Assembly (NCBI RefSeq): GCF_001429765.1
Contig: NZ_LMJB01000010.1
Location: forward strand, 196,296 to 260,295
DNA length: 64,000 nucleotides
Origin: Flavobacterium sp. Root901
GTDB lineage: Bacteria > Bacteroidota > Bacteroidia > Flavobacteriales > Flavobacteriaceae
Reading direction: 5' to 3'
The first letter of the stretch is position 1; every line of letters begins with the position of its first letter. Positions 45,838-54,263 of this stretch are shown piece by piece. Made by a program: the position numbers and the translations under genes. The notes under the pieces are model-generated. The model worked only from the letters and a program-made list of their open reading frames with translations, was not told the origin of the DNA and searched no databases.

Positions 45838-47286
45838 TTATTTTTTGGCTCTTAATTTTTGGCGTAAATTGAATTGTTTAACAATTTCTTTGACATGCTC
45901 GTCTTTGATTTGTTTTCTGTTTAACCCCTGAAGATTTTGTACATATCCTGTAAATACATGGCTGATATAAAGAGGCGAATTGGTTGAATTATTAGATGTA
46001 TTGTGGCAGGAGAAACAATTAACAAGATTGCTGACTGAATTTCCATGTATTGATGACGGACTAAAACCTACCTGAACATACGTTTCCATAGTAATATTGT
46101 AGGCAGAAGTAGAGCCTCTGGTTAATTTTCCGGGTGCAGAATTGGAAAGATCATAACTCAAGGAGTCCAATAAAGCCGCTTGTGCCGGAGTACCATTGTA
46201 TCCTGCGGTATTAATCCATAAGGAACCATTGTAAAAATAATTGTTCCAGATTCCTTTTAGCTGTGTCTTAACGCTTTGATTAATAGTTCGAATATTATTC
46301 AGGTTTTCAGAACCGTTTTGGCTGGTCTGCATAAAAAGCTGAACATTATGAGAACCTTTCATAGCTTTTTCTACAGGAACACCGTATTTGTAAACAGAAA
46401 ATACATCAGTATAAATTCCATTTCCCGAAGTTATGTTAGTAACTGTTGCAGTGGTGTTTTTATTAAAAAAAGGATAATCTACTGTACTTGTTACGGGCGC
46501 ATCTGTTGTTGGGGTAGCTTTTGACCAATCGTAAGCAGGTGCCAGATTTTCATGTTCAAAAGTAGCCCATACAAATTCGGGATGGTTTTCTACAACTCCC
46601 ACTACGTGCATTCCCAAAAGTGCTACTTTGGTTTTTACTCCATTTATTACTCCCTGGGTAACAAAATATGAAGAAGCATCTTTAAGGGCGCTCGCATCAA
46701 TCCATGAAGTTTTAAGTTCTAATGAGCCTACTGGAAAAGTTATGCCTTTTACTTTAGTAGAATCGCTTTTTGCTATTGGACCATATTTTAGCATTGTTCC
46801 ATACATCAGTTTGTCCATAAATATAGAATAGTAAACCGTAGCAGATTTAGGAACACCGGATGAAAAATTAGGTGTTTTTAAAATATCAGTAGAACCACTT
46901 GCCTGAGCAGTATCTGTTAAAACAATACCATTGCCCGGGTCTAATTTCTGACCAGCGGCATTTACCTGAATCATATTGTTTATAAAGAAAGGTGTTCCGT
47001 TGGTTTCGTTAGTCAGCCAAAGAAATTTCTGCCATGACCATTGATGAAAGTCGCAGTTTGTAACTGTTTGATTGTTGGCAAAGACACTTGTTGGTCCTTC
47101 ATTTGGTGGAGGAGTCTGGCGCGTGTTGTTTACGATCGTAAACCAATTGGCAGGAGCTAAACAATCTGAGCTTGCATTACTGTTGTTTGCGGTTGTATAA
47201 TTATCTTTTTCTCCTTTTGCGTCCTTTTTACAGGCACCGAATGAGATTAGAATGATAAAAAACAATACCATTTTTGTAGTTTTCAT
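45838..47286 (-). CDS. Secreted lipoprotein with a single c-type haem motif
   Basis: A 482-residue protein. The signal peptide ends in a lipobox (ILISFGAC, Cys19), followed by a Lys/Asp/Asn-rich linker. The only haem-binding motif is CFSCH at residues 424-428, near the C-terminus. The long central part includes FHQWSWQKFLWLTNETNG and is beta-rich with no catalytic motif I recognise. It may be a periplasmic or outer-membrane redox protein. The neighbours give no clear partner. Confidence 0.7.
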   Translation of the reverse strand: MKTTKMVLFFIILISFGACKKDAKGEKDNYTTANNSNASSDCLAPANWFTIVNNTRQTPPPNEGPTSVFANNQTVTNCDFHQWSWQKFLWLTNETNGTPFFINNMIQVNAAGQKLDPGNGIVLTDTAQASGSTDILKTPNFSSGVPKSATVYYSIFMDKLMYGTMLKYGPIAKSDSTKVKGITFPVGSLELKTSWIDASALKDASSYFVTQGVINGVKTKVALLGMHVVGVVENHPEFVWATFEHENLAPAYDWSKATPTTDAPVTSTVDYPFFNKNTTATVTNITSGNGIYTDVFSVYKYGVPVEKAMKGSHNVQLFMQTSQNGSENLNNIRTINQSVKTQLKGIWNNYFYNGSLWINTAGYNGTPAQAALLDSLSYDLSNSAPGKLTRGSTSAYNITMETYVQVGFSPSSIHGNSVSNLVNCFSCHNTSNNSTNSPLYISHVFTGYVQNLQGLNRKQIKDEHVKEIVKQFNLRQKLRAKK

Positions 47287-47466
47287 AACATGAGGCTTAA
47301 GTTAATTTTTGAATTATTTCTTTTGAATACCTGAAAGTAGATAATTAAGAAAGTAACTATTAAAAAAATGTCATAAGTCCTCCATATTGAGTTATAAAGC
47401 CAATAAAAAGGTGTATTAATAAAGACTTAAAATTCTTTTTTTCTATTTCAGCATATAAACAAACAA

Positions 47467-47495
47467 CCCGAAAAGAATCTCTCTTTCCGGGAAGT
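47467..47495 (-). terminator. Terminator-like hairpin after the lipoprotein gene at 47523
   Basis: CCCGAAAAGA pairs with TCTTTCCGGG (one mismatch). The T-run on the minus strand is weak. Confidence 0.5.
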
Positions 47496-47522
47496 TTTTT
47501 GAATTAGTACGCACTTAATATT

Positions 47523-48053
47523 TTATAATGAATTTTCTAATTTCCATTTACCTTTTTTCATGATATTATAAATATTATAACTTTGATAAAGGTTTCCACT
47601 TGTATCTTTTATTGTAATGTATATTTTAAAATCAGAAGTTTGGAGTCCTGGATCAGAAAAGAAAGTATCCGGAACCGACATAAAATAACCCGTTGAACCC
47701 CAGCCAATAGCATAAGGAGCTCCAACACCATTTACTTTTGAGTACCACCAAACAATTGTGTCTAAATCAGGATTTGCTATAGTACCCGTATATGTCCAGG
47801 TAAATAAATTTGATCCGGATTGTAGGTAAGTTGGTCCAGTGCCGGTTACTGCTGATGTTACTATGGTATTAGTAAGGGCAGCTTTTGAGGTTGTACTGTT
47901 TTTTGATAGCGTTTCTTTTTTTACAGCGTTATTCATATTCCCTGACTCCGGATTCTCTTCAGAACAGCTTTGAAGCAAAAACATACCTGACATTGTAAAA
48001 GCGCAAAGGATTAATCTGCCAAAAGGGTTTTTCATTGGGGCAATTTTTTTCAT
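47523..48053 (-). CDS. Hypothetical lipoprotein
   Basis: A 176-residue protein with a lipobox (GMFLLQSC, Cys near residue 30); the start could also be the ATG six codons later. The Ser/Thr/Asn-rich linker is followed by a beta-rich domain with several Trp (FTWTYTG, DTIVWWY). I do not recognise the family. Confidence 0.6.
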   Translation of the reverse strand: MKKIAPMKNPFGRLILCAFTMSGMFLLQSCSEENPESGNMNNAVKKETLSKNSTTSKAALTNTIVTSAVTGTGPTYLQSGSNLFTWTYTGTIANPDLDTIVWWYSKVNGVGAPYAIGWGSTGYFMSVPDTFFSDPGLQTSDFKIYITIKDTSGNLYQSYNIYNIMKKGKWKLENSL

Positions 48054-48244
48054 AATTTTCCTGATTAAATTTGTTAATGTTGTAAATACTTGGGGATATA
48101 GATTTTAATAAATCTGTGCTAATATAATTGCTTTAAAAAGGATTATGTTACGGGAAACACGTAAATATTTTTTTACAAATTAATTTAACGAAACAGTAAA
48201 ATAATTATATTCGTTCTTCTCAATTTAACCATAACCAATTCTAA

Positions 48245-49036
48245 ATGAGTATGAAACAAGCCCAAACTATAAACGAAGTAATTCAGATACTGGATGAAAT
48301 AATCCAAAAATCAAAAGTAGAGCAAAGCAATATCGGGTTATTTGCTACGCTGTATCGTGAAGTTACGGTAAGAGTCAAAGAAGGGATTCAGAATGGTTCT
48401 TTTCAAAATGGGGAACGAATGGAAAAACTCGATGTCATTTTTGCCAATCGGTATATCAAGGCGTATTATCAATATCAGGCCAAAGAAAAACCATCTGAAT
48501 GCTGGGGATTTGCTTTTGAACAAGCGGAAGATTTCTGGCCGATAGTACTGCAGCATTTACTGCTCGGAATTAACGCACATATCAATCTGGATTTAGGAAT
48601 TGCATCGGCAGAAGTGAGTACAATAGAAAATATTGAAGATTTAAAACATGATTTCGACAAAATAAACGCCATTCTCAGCAATTTGGTAGGCGGCGTCGAA
48701 AAATGCTTAATTAAAATTTGGCCAACACTTACGTGGATATTAAAAGCAACAGGCAAAATAGATAATTTCTTTATTGATTTTAGTATGGAAACTGCAAGGA
48801 CCGGTGCCTGGAAATTTGCCACCGAATTTGTGGCGGTTCCGGAAAACGAAAGAGAAGCCTGCACTCAATTAAGAGACAGGAGAATAAAAGAAATCGCCCG
48901 ACTGGTTTCGAATCCGGGATATTTTGTTAGTGTCGTTTTCAAATTCATTCGTTTATTCGAAAAAGGAACTATCACTCAAAAAATAATCGACATGCAGATC
49001 GCCGAAGAAAAGAATATGGAATGCCTTGTGGCTTGA
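48245..49036 (+). CDS. DUF5995 family protein
   Basis: A 263-residue, mainly helical protein without signal peptide. Its pieces GLFATLYREVTVRVKEGI, FANRYIKAYYQYQ and LLGINAHINLDLGIA fit DUF5995, whose function is unknown. The conserved His/Asp in INAHINLDLG could form an active site. A single gene. Confidence 0.75.
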   Translation: MSMKQAQTINEVIQILDEIIQKSKVEQSNIGLFATLYREVTVRVKEGIQNGSFQNGERMEKLDVIFANRYIKAYYQYQAKEKPSECWGFAFEQAEDFWPIVLQHLLLGINAHINLDLGIASAEVSTIENIEDLKHDFDKINAILSNLVGGVEKCLIKIWPTLTWILKATGKIDNFFIDFSMETARTGAWKFATEFVAVPENEREACTQLRDRRIKEIARLVSNPGYFVSVVFKFIRLFEKGTITQKIIDMQIAEEKNMECLVA

Positions 49037-49101
49037 TTTGAAAGTTAAAACTAAAAATCCCTAAATAGTAAAGTGAGGTTTTTTTAAGGTTCAATTAGTG
49101 A

Positions 49102-49233
49102 CTATTTTTCTATTTTCTTTTTTAGAAATTTTACTAGAATAAATAAAAGATATAAAATAAATAAAAGAATTATTAAGACAAGTACTTGCCAAAGCAATAA
49201 TCCAATTTCGAAATTATTAAAAGTTTGTTCCAT
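49102..49233 (-). CDS. Small single-span membrane protein
   Basis: A 43-residue reading frame from an ATG (49233) to TAG (49102). It starts MEQTFNNFEIGLLLWQ, has one long hydrophobic helix (about residues 10-34) and a Lys-rich tail (KFLKKKIEK), a plausible positive-inside topology. The short FE-IGLLLWQ start recalls the ATP-synthase b-subunit N-terminus. The rest of the gap 49037-49452 holds no other convincing gene. It could be a chance frame. Confidence 0.5.
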   Translation of the reverse strand: MEQTFNNFEIGLLLWQVLVLIILLFILYLLFILVKFLKKKIEK

Positions 49234-49452
49234 TTTTTTATTTAAAGATAATTTTTCCCAGCGATTATTTTTGCCGTTAGTATTATTTTGCCTCTGTACC
49301 TGATTCGATTTTTGTTGATTCTGAATATCGAAGCCTGTATCGTTAGTGCTGTTACATTTTTAAAATCTGCTAAGCTTTCGTTCAGTGAACAAAGTTTTGA
49401 AATTGATTTTAATTGTTTTCATGAGCGTGAGGCTCGCACAAGCAACGAGGAT

Positions 49453-49689
49453 TTACAAATTCTTGATTAATTCGCTTGGATGAATTTTTAAGGCTTGCGC
49501 AATTTTGAACAAAGTTCCAATTTTCATTTCTTGTGAGCCTTTAATATATTTTCTTAAATTTTCTACATCTAATTCGGCATCATGAGCAACTTCTCTTGAC
49601 TTTAATTGATTGGCATCAATCACATCTTTTATCTTGATTCCCAACTGTTTTACAACTTCTGGAATTTCAGTTTTTCTTTCTCTTTTCAT
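49453..49689 (-). CDS. XRE-type helix-turn-helix regulator
   Basis: A 78-residue protein starting at 49689 with MKRERKTEIP; longer upstream frames are non-conserved. The helix-turn-helix is seen as KSREVAHDAELDVENLRKYIKG, broken here by family pattern at residues about 32-53, and ends with LKIHPSELIKNL. Divergent from a hypothetical gene at 49799 and 109 bp away, it may regulate itself and that gene. Confidence 0.8.
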   Translation of the reverse strand: MKRERKTEIPEVVKQLGIKIKDVIDANQLKSREVAHDAELDVENLRKYIKGSQEMKIGTLFKIAQALKIHPSELIKNL

Positions 49690-49741
49690 AGAAATGAAAT
49701 TACAAGTAATAGATTGTTTAGATATGATTGTTAAAAATCGA

Positions 49742-49770
49742 TTGTTTTCAACCGAAAAATTATATATTTG
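49742..49770 (+). promoter_or_regulatory. Promoter of the hypothetical gene at 49799
   Basis: TTG (49742-49744), an 18-bp spacer and TATATTTG (49763-49770). It lies in the space divergent from the HTH gene. Confidence 0.65.
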
Positions 49771-49798
49771 TTTCAATTGTAAATTAAATCTTATATAT

Positions 49799-50146
49799 AT
49801 GAAAAATCAAAATGACGATAGAATCGCAGAAATTTTACAATTAATGAATAAAGGAAAGTATTTCACCAAACTAAAATTAGAGCATAAAGAAGACAAATCA
49901 TTTACGATACCGCTAAAAGTATCTTCATACAACGAATTAAATTTAATCGTTTCAGATTTACTTAAAGCAAGTATAGTTTTGATGAATAAGGAAGCACGCA
50001 GTTTTGCTGTTTTTCATAAAGACACAGATATTAATGTATTGACTTTACTTGAAATTGCATTGCAGCTTTTGCCGGAAGACGAAATGGTTTTGGTGGATGA
50101 TTTGCATAAACTGCATTTTCAGCCTGATGTGTTAGGGGAGAAGTAA
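49799..50146 (+). CDS. Hypothetical protein divergent from an HTH gene
   Basis: A 115-residue cytoplasmic protein; no signal peptide and no motif I recognise. It begins MKNQNDDRIAEILQLMN with helices, then mixed alpha/beta with an acidic part (LLPEDEMVLVDDLHKL). The ATG at 49799 is preferred because the longer frame covers the HTH region. It has a good promoter. Confidence 0.65.
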   Translation: MKNQNDDRIAEILQLMNKGKYFTKLKLEHKEDKSFTIPLKVSSYNELNLIVSDLLKASIVLMNKEARSFAVFHKDTDINVLTLLEIALQLLPEDEMVLVDDLHKLHFQPDVLGEK

Positions 50147-50173
50147 GAAGTTTTTTCTCTTTTTTATAATTAG

Positions 50174-50212
50174 AAATGCGCAGAAGTTTGACACTTTTAC
50201 GCATTTTTTATT
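50174..50212 (+). terminator. Terminator of the hypothetical gene at 49799
   Basis: AAATGCG (50174-50180) pairs with CGCATTT (50200-50206), followed by a T-run. Confidence 0.6.
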
Positions 50213-50327
50213 TCCACATTAAGATAAAATCAAGTAGATTAAATATAATTATTTTGAGCCAATTCTTCTCTTTTGGTTTAGTTTTCATTCTGTATTTTTT
50301 TTCACAATTTAGTGTTCATTTTAAAAA

Positions 50328-50666
50328 CTAAAGTATCTTTTTTTCCTGATTCAAATATTGTGCACTTTTGGAATCATAATAACTTTCATTAATTTCCAAA
50401 GTATTATACCCTTCTTTAGTGAAGGTAATTTGTGGATTACCTTCACATTTGGCAATTCCGCAGCCATAACCTAATATAATACTAAAATATCCGTTTACAC
50501 TTGAAATATCTTCTTTATCTCCTTGCTCTGAAGTCATTTTAACAGTAACATCTTTTAAGCGTTCTCCACTTATAGCATCAATTACAACTCCATCTGTTCC
50601 TGTTTCGGCATCGCAGGAAACTAAAAAAAGAGGGATAATAACTAAGATTTTAATATTGAATTTCAT
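50328..50666 (-). CDS. Small carboxypeptidase-regulatory-like lipoprotein
   Basis: A 112-residue protein with a lipobox (PLFLVSC) and a beta-sandwich starting DGVVIDAISGERLKDVTVKM, the CarboxypepD_reg-like pattern, ended by SVNGYFSIILGYGCG and TFTKEGYNTLEI. It has two extra cysteines in GYGCGIAKCEG. Such lone domains occur often in this phylum; the function is unknown. Confidence 0.7.
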   Translation of the reverse strand: MKFNIKILVIIPLFLVSCDAETGTDGVVIDAISGERLKDVTVKMTSEQGDKEDISSVNGYFSIILGYGCGIAKCEGNPQITFTKEGYNTLEINESYYDSKSAQYLNQEKKIL

Positions 50667-50781
50667 TTAGGATGTTTTGTTAGTTTCTAAAGTTGTCGCT
50701 GACTGTCTGGGCGAATTTACAATATATCCACAAAGATTAGCTTTTTTTATTTTTGATGTTGGGTTATTGTTGCGGTTATTA

Positions 50782-51249
50782 CTATAGCATTGAATCAAAA
50801 TCTTTTAATATTGCTCTCATTAATTTTTCTCCATTTTCACCTAATTCAGAGTTACTTAATCCTAGATCTTTTCTCATCTGTTTTAAAACTTCCGTAAGCA
50901 TCTTAATATGTTCAGCAGTCTGATTTGGATCATTGCTATCAAATATATAGATGTATTGCATATAATCGCTAAAAGAATTAACTACACTTGGAGGGGCGAA
51001 AAGTATATTTTTTTTATAAAAATCATAAAGCCTATTGATGTCAAATGATTTTTGTTTCTTCTCATTCCTCCCAGCAAAAATATCTATTATAATGTTTACA
51101 AAATCTTGGTAGGCTTGTCTTCTTTCTTTTGCATTTTCATTAAATAATTCACTTTTTTTATCTAAGTATCGTTTTAAAAGAAAACCAACTCCGCCACCCG
51201 CTAAAGGAAGTGAAATTGTTATTAAAACTTCGATTGCTTTCTCATTCAT
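50782..51249 (-). CDS. Small membrane-anchored protein, likely last gene of the MBL operon
   Basis: A 155-residue protein with one N-terminal membrane segment (about residues 6-24, ITISLPLAGGGVGFLL), then a cytoplasmic-like helical domain rich in Lys, Asp and Gln (RRQAYQDFVNIIIDIFAG). No known domain. It lies 87 bp after the MBL gene at 51337 on the same strand. It may be a membrane-bound partner of that operon, but the gap is long enough for its own promoter. Confidence 0.6.
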   Translation of the reverse strand: MNEKAIEVLITISLPLAGGGVGFLLKRYLDKKSELFNENAKERRQAYQDFVNIIIDIFAGRNEKKQKSFDINRLYDFYKKNILFAPPSVVNSFSDYMQYIYIFDSNDPNQTAEHIKMLTEVLKQMRKDLGLSNSELGENGEKLMRAILKDFDSML

Positions 51250-51336
51250 AGTTTTAAAATTTATGTTATAGAAATCTAATAATAGATTTAATTAAACATT
51301 TATAGATTAGATTAGAAAGGCTTTAATATATTAATA

Positions 51337-52230
51337 CTAATTTTTAGTTTTTATTGATAGAAAAGGCTTAATGTAATAATCTTTGCCAAATTCAACGAAT
51401 ATTTCTCCGTCCGTTCTAGTTGTAAGACAGTTTCTTATTTCGCTAGAACCATTATTATAAGTGACTTTCAATCCACTTGATTTTTGAGAATATCTTGATG
51501 TCGCACTTGTGTCGCAAAATCTACCATCTGAAATAATTGTTAATTTTGGATTTACAAGATTCACAAAATCATTATTATATCCAGATTCTCTACCGTGATG
51601 TGGTGCCAATAATATATCAGCATTTTTAATTGCTGTTTTAAATAATTCATTTTGCAAAAGTTCTTCAAAAGAACATTTTTCATTATCCCCAGGAATAACT
51701 ACTTTGATATCTTCAAACTGTATTACAGTAATTATACTATGATTATTAAAATTATTTTTGTTACAATTAGTAGGATGAAATGTTTTTATTGATAAGCCAC
51801 CGTAATTAGATGCGATTCTTGGATTACTTGTATTTGTATCACTAATAGGAGTGTTATATCGATCAGTAATTTCGCAATATTTTTCAAATATGGGCTTATC
51901 TCTATTTCTTATAGTTCTTGTAGCTTTTTCTTCTTGCATTACCTCTTCATTTGTTATATGGTCTGGTCTTAGTAAAGCTTTAGGTGAAAGACTGTCAAAA
52001 TTTAGAATATCTTCAATATGATCAAAATGTGGATGCGTAATGATAACATAATCTAATTGATTAATATCCATATGTTCTTTAAGGTACATTAAAGGACTGA
52101 ATCCATTATTATTATCATCAAAAGATCCAATTCCTAGATCAATAACAATATGTTTTCCGTTGGGTGATTTGATGTAAGTTGCATGACCAGCTTGTACATC
52201 CCAAAAAATCATTTTTACAGTTTGATTCAT
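51337..52230 (-). CDS. MBL-fold metallo-hydrolase, ComEC/Rec2-like (HxHxDH type)
   Basis: A 297-residue soluble protein with a complete metallo-beta-lactamase core. It starts with the ComEC-like strand MIFWDVQAGHATYI and IDLGIGS. The metal motif is HPHFDH at residues 66-71, with NNHS (His164), GDNE (Asp182) and APHHGRESG (His211/212). ComEC MBL domains act on DNA at the membrane, but here the membrane helices are missing. Its ATG overlaps the stop of the membrane-protein gene upstream (shared base 52230), which implies translational coupling. Confidence 0.8.
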   Translation of the reverse strand: MNQTVKMIFWDVQAGHATYIKSPNGKHIVIDLGIGSFDDNNNGFSPLMYLKEHMDINQLDYVIITHPHFDHIEDILNFDSLSPKALLRPDHITNEEVMQEEKATRTIRNRDKPIFEKYCEITDRYNTPISDTNTSNPRIASNYGGLSIKTFHPTNCNKNNFNNHSIITVIQFEDIKVVIPGDNEKCSFEELLQNELFKTAIKNADILLAPHHGRESGYNNDFVNLVNPKLTIISDGRFCDTSATSRYSQKSSGLKVTYNNGSSEIRNCLTTRTDGEIFVEFGKDYYIKPFLSIKTKN

Positions 52231-52919
52231 TATTTTTCGCTTAAAAATTGTTCATAAAGTGTTTTTGCATAATAATTTCCAAATTTCTTTATAATGAACT
52301 TGGAAAAAATTACTGGAAACGTATAAATAGCTACTAATATCACTGAGGTAATTTTAAGTGTATTGTCTTTTGTTATATATGAATAAATTAAAATCACAAT
52401 ACTTATTATTAATGCGATTAAAGAACCTCCTATCAAATTTCTAATAAATCCATATTCTATATTATGTCTAAACAAGAAAGTATTTCCTCGTAATAAATTC
52501 CGAATCTGAGATACTGCAAAGACTATTTGTTTCTTTGATTCTTCTATTTCTGAACTCTCTTCAGTTTCATTTTTTAATTTAATTTGAAACTTTTCATTTA
52601 TTTTTTTTCTTATTTTGGATTTTGTGTTTTTATCTATTTTTGAATCTTGCCACAGTAACATTTTTGTGGTTGGCATTTCTATTTCTTCTTTAAAATATAT
52701 TCTTTGAAATAGTTCTTTTGACACAATCCTATTTATTTGAATACTGAGAAATATTACTGCTGCTGAAATTCCAAAACCAGCTAATGATGGAAGTATTGTA
52801 TAAATTTGATTTAATGATGAATATAGTTCTTTATTTAATACATAATTTATAAAAATTATTATTGGAATCGCTGTCAAAATAGTTGGGAACAATCTTGCTC
52901 TAACAAAATACTGATTCAT
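52230..52919 (-). CDS. Four-helix membrane protein within the MBL operon
   Basis: A 229-residue membrane protein with four predicted helices: about 13-30, 41-64, 163-185 and 190-212. A charged cytoplasmic loop (about 65-160) carries Lys/Glu-rich segments (KIDKNTKSKIRKKINEK). No recognised domain. It lies between the two MBL genes, 48 bp after the first and overlapping the second by one base, so it is probably a functional partner. Confidence 0.75.
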   Translation of the reverse strand: MNQYFVRARLFPTILTAIPIIIFINYVLNKELYSSLNQIYTILPSLAGFGISAAVIFLSIQINRIVSKELFQRIYFKEEIEMPTTKMLLWQDSKIDKNTKSKIRKKINEKFQIKLKNETEESSEIEESKKQIVFAVSQIRNLLRGNTFLFRHNIEYGFIRNLIGGSLIALIISIVILIYSYITKDNTLKITSVILVAIYTFPVIFSKFIIKKFGNYYAKTLYEQFLSEK

Positions 52920-52967
52920 AGGTTGTAATTTAGATATATTAAAAATAAAAGTCTAGAGATATAATTT

Positions 52968-53978
52968 TTAGCTTATTTTAAAGATGAAATATGCATCTAA
53001 ACTTTTAGTTAAAACTGGATCACTCCAATTGCGATTACTTCGAAAATCTCTAGCAAATTCATAATTTTTAACGTAAAAATAAATTTTATCTTTAATATCC
53101 ATTATTATATAACCAGCCTGATTATTTGTTATTCTTATTGCAGGGTAACTGTCGTATGCAAGATGTTTTGAACTGGCATTTCCAAATAAAGTTACTCTTG
53201 GTTTAAGAGTTTTTAAAAAATCATAATTTCTTCCAGAATCTCTGCCATGATGGGGAGCAAATAATATGTCTATGTTTGATACTTCTCTTTCGAAAGTTTT
53301 TAGAATATAGTCCCAAGTTTTATCTTCACTATCTCCAGCAAATAATATTTTCCAATTCCCGCCTCCTGGTTTAGGCGGAGTATACAAAAGTACATATGAA
53401 GAATCATTCCAATTTTCTTTATCGTTGCAATGTTTAATTAAATCAGGAGTTGGTGAAAGTATTTGAATGTGGTCCTGATTATAATAATCATTAACATCTG
53501 TTGAATAGTATGTTAATCTTTTTGGTGATTCATATTTTGTATCACGAATTTTTTTATAAAATTTCCAATCATCCATATTATACCCCCCGGAATTAACTTT
53601 GTTAGATATTTCCTTGGTATTACAAGTATCCCAGATATTTTGAATTGAAAACTCTTCATAAAAATCTTTAATTCCATCTAAGTGATCCATATCTGGGTGA
53701 GTAATAATAAACCTGAATATTGAATTTATATTAAACTTTTTGAGGTATTGAATAGGGTTGTCCGGAACTTTTTTCTGTTTGTAATCTTTTTTGTCATTTG
53801 GTACTTGAGTTCTCAAATACATATCTTTTCGAATTTGTGAATTACGGACTTTTATTTCTTCAGCTGTGTCATAATCATTATAAGCATTACTTACATCAAT
53901 TACAGAAATTCTGCCGCTATCATGTTCGATAATGTTACAATCGCCTTCGAGAACATTTAAAAAGTGAATTTTTGACAT
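52968..53978 (-). CDS. MBL-fold metallo-hydrolase, ComEC/Rec2-like (HxDxDH type)
   Basis: A 336-residue soluble protein. The MBL core has MSKIHFLNVLEGDCNII, then HPDMDHLDG at residues 94-99, where the second His of classical MBL is Asp, as in ComEC. Further ligands are NDSS (about 191-194), FAGDSED (Asp216) and APHHGRDSG (His243/244). A C-terminal extension (about 260-336) has no known motif. It is distinct from the other MBL protein of this operon in length and metal motif. It is first in the operon and has its own -7 element. Confidence 0.8.
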   Translation of the reverse strand: MSKIHFLNVLEGDCNIIEHDSGRISVIDVSNAYNDYDTAEEIKVRNSQIRKDMYLRTQVPNDKKDYKQKKVPDNPIQYLKKFNINSIFRFIITHPDMDHLDGIKDFYEEFSIQNIWDTCNTKEISNKVNSGGYNMDDWKFYKKIRDTKYESPKRLTYYSTDVNDYYNQDHIQILSPTPDLIKHCNDKENWNDSSYVLLYTPPKPGGGNWKILFAGDSEDKTWDYILKTFEREVSNIDILFAPHHGRDSGRNYDFLKTLKPRVTLFGNASSKHLAYDSYPAIRITNNQAGYIIMDIKDKIYFYVKNYEFARDFRSNRNWSDPVLTKSLDAYFIFKIS

Positions 53979-54014
53979 ATTTAATAGTTTTTGTTTACAT
54001 GTAATAAATTATCT

Positions 54015-54022
54015 CAAATATA
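54015..54022 (-). promoter_or_regulatory. Putative -7 element of the MBL operon
   Basis: The minus strand TATATTTG (54022-54015) lies 36 bp upstream of the start at 53978. A CAA (TTG on the minus strand) at 54036-54038 is too close for a standard -33. The rest of the gap to prfA holds no gene I can support. Confidence 0.5.
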
Positions 54023-54231
54023 AAATACTAATATTCAATGGTTTTATGGAAAACCGTAAAACTTGAAAATAAGAATGAATATTCTCGCTGGATAAAAATC
54101 TATTCCAATTTGATAATTCAAACATCGCATTTAATTTAAATTTATCACTAAGTAAAAACACCTGATTTGTTAAAAGAAAAATCCTAAAAATTCCTAAAAA
54201 ATCAACACTAGAATTTTCCACAAAAATTTTG

Positions 54232-54239
54232 TAATTTTG
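54232..54239 (+). promoter_or_regulatory. Putative -7 element of prfA
   Basis: TAATTTTG, 24 bp before the prfA ATG, fits TAnnTTTG. Confidence 0.45.
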
Positions 54240-54263
54240 CAGTCCAATTAAAGGAAAAAGAAA

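Noticed and set aside
49288..49470. A 60-codon plus-strand frame upstream of the HTH gene
   Set aside because: It overlaps the end of the HTH gene in the other direction and shows no conserved motif.
54009..54221. A 70-codon minus-strand frame between the MBL operon and prfA
   Set aside because: It has no ribosome or family features, its codons are dominated by AT-rich chance composition and it contains the -7 element of the MBL operon.
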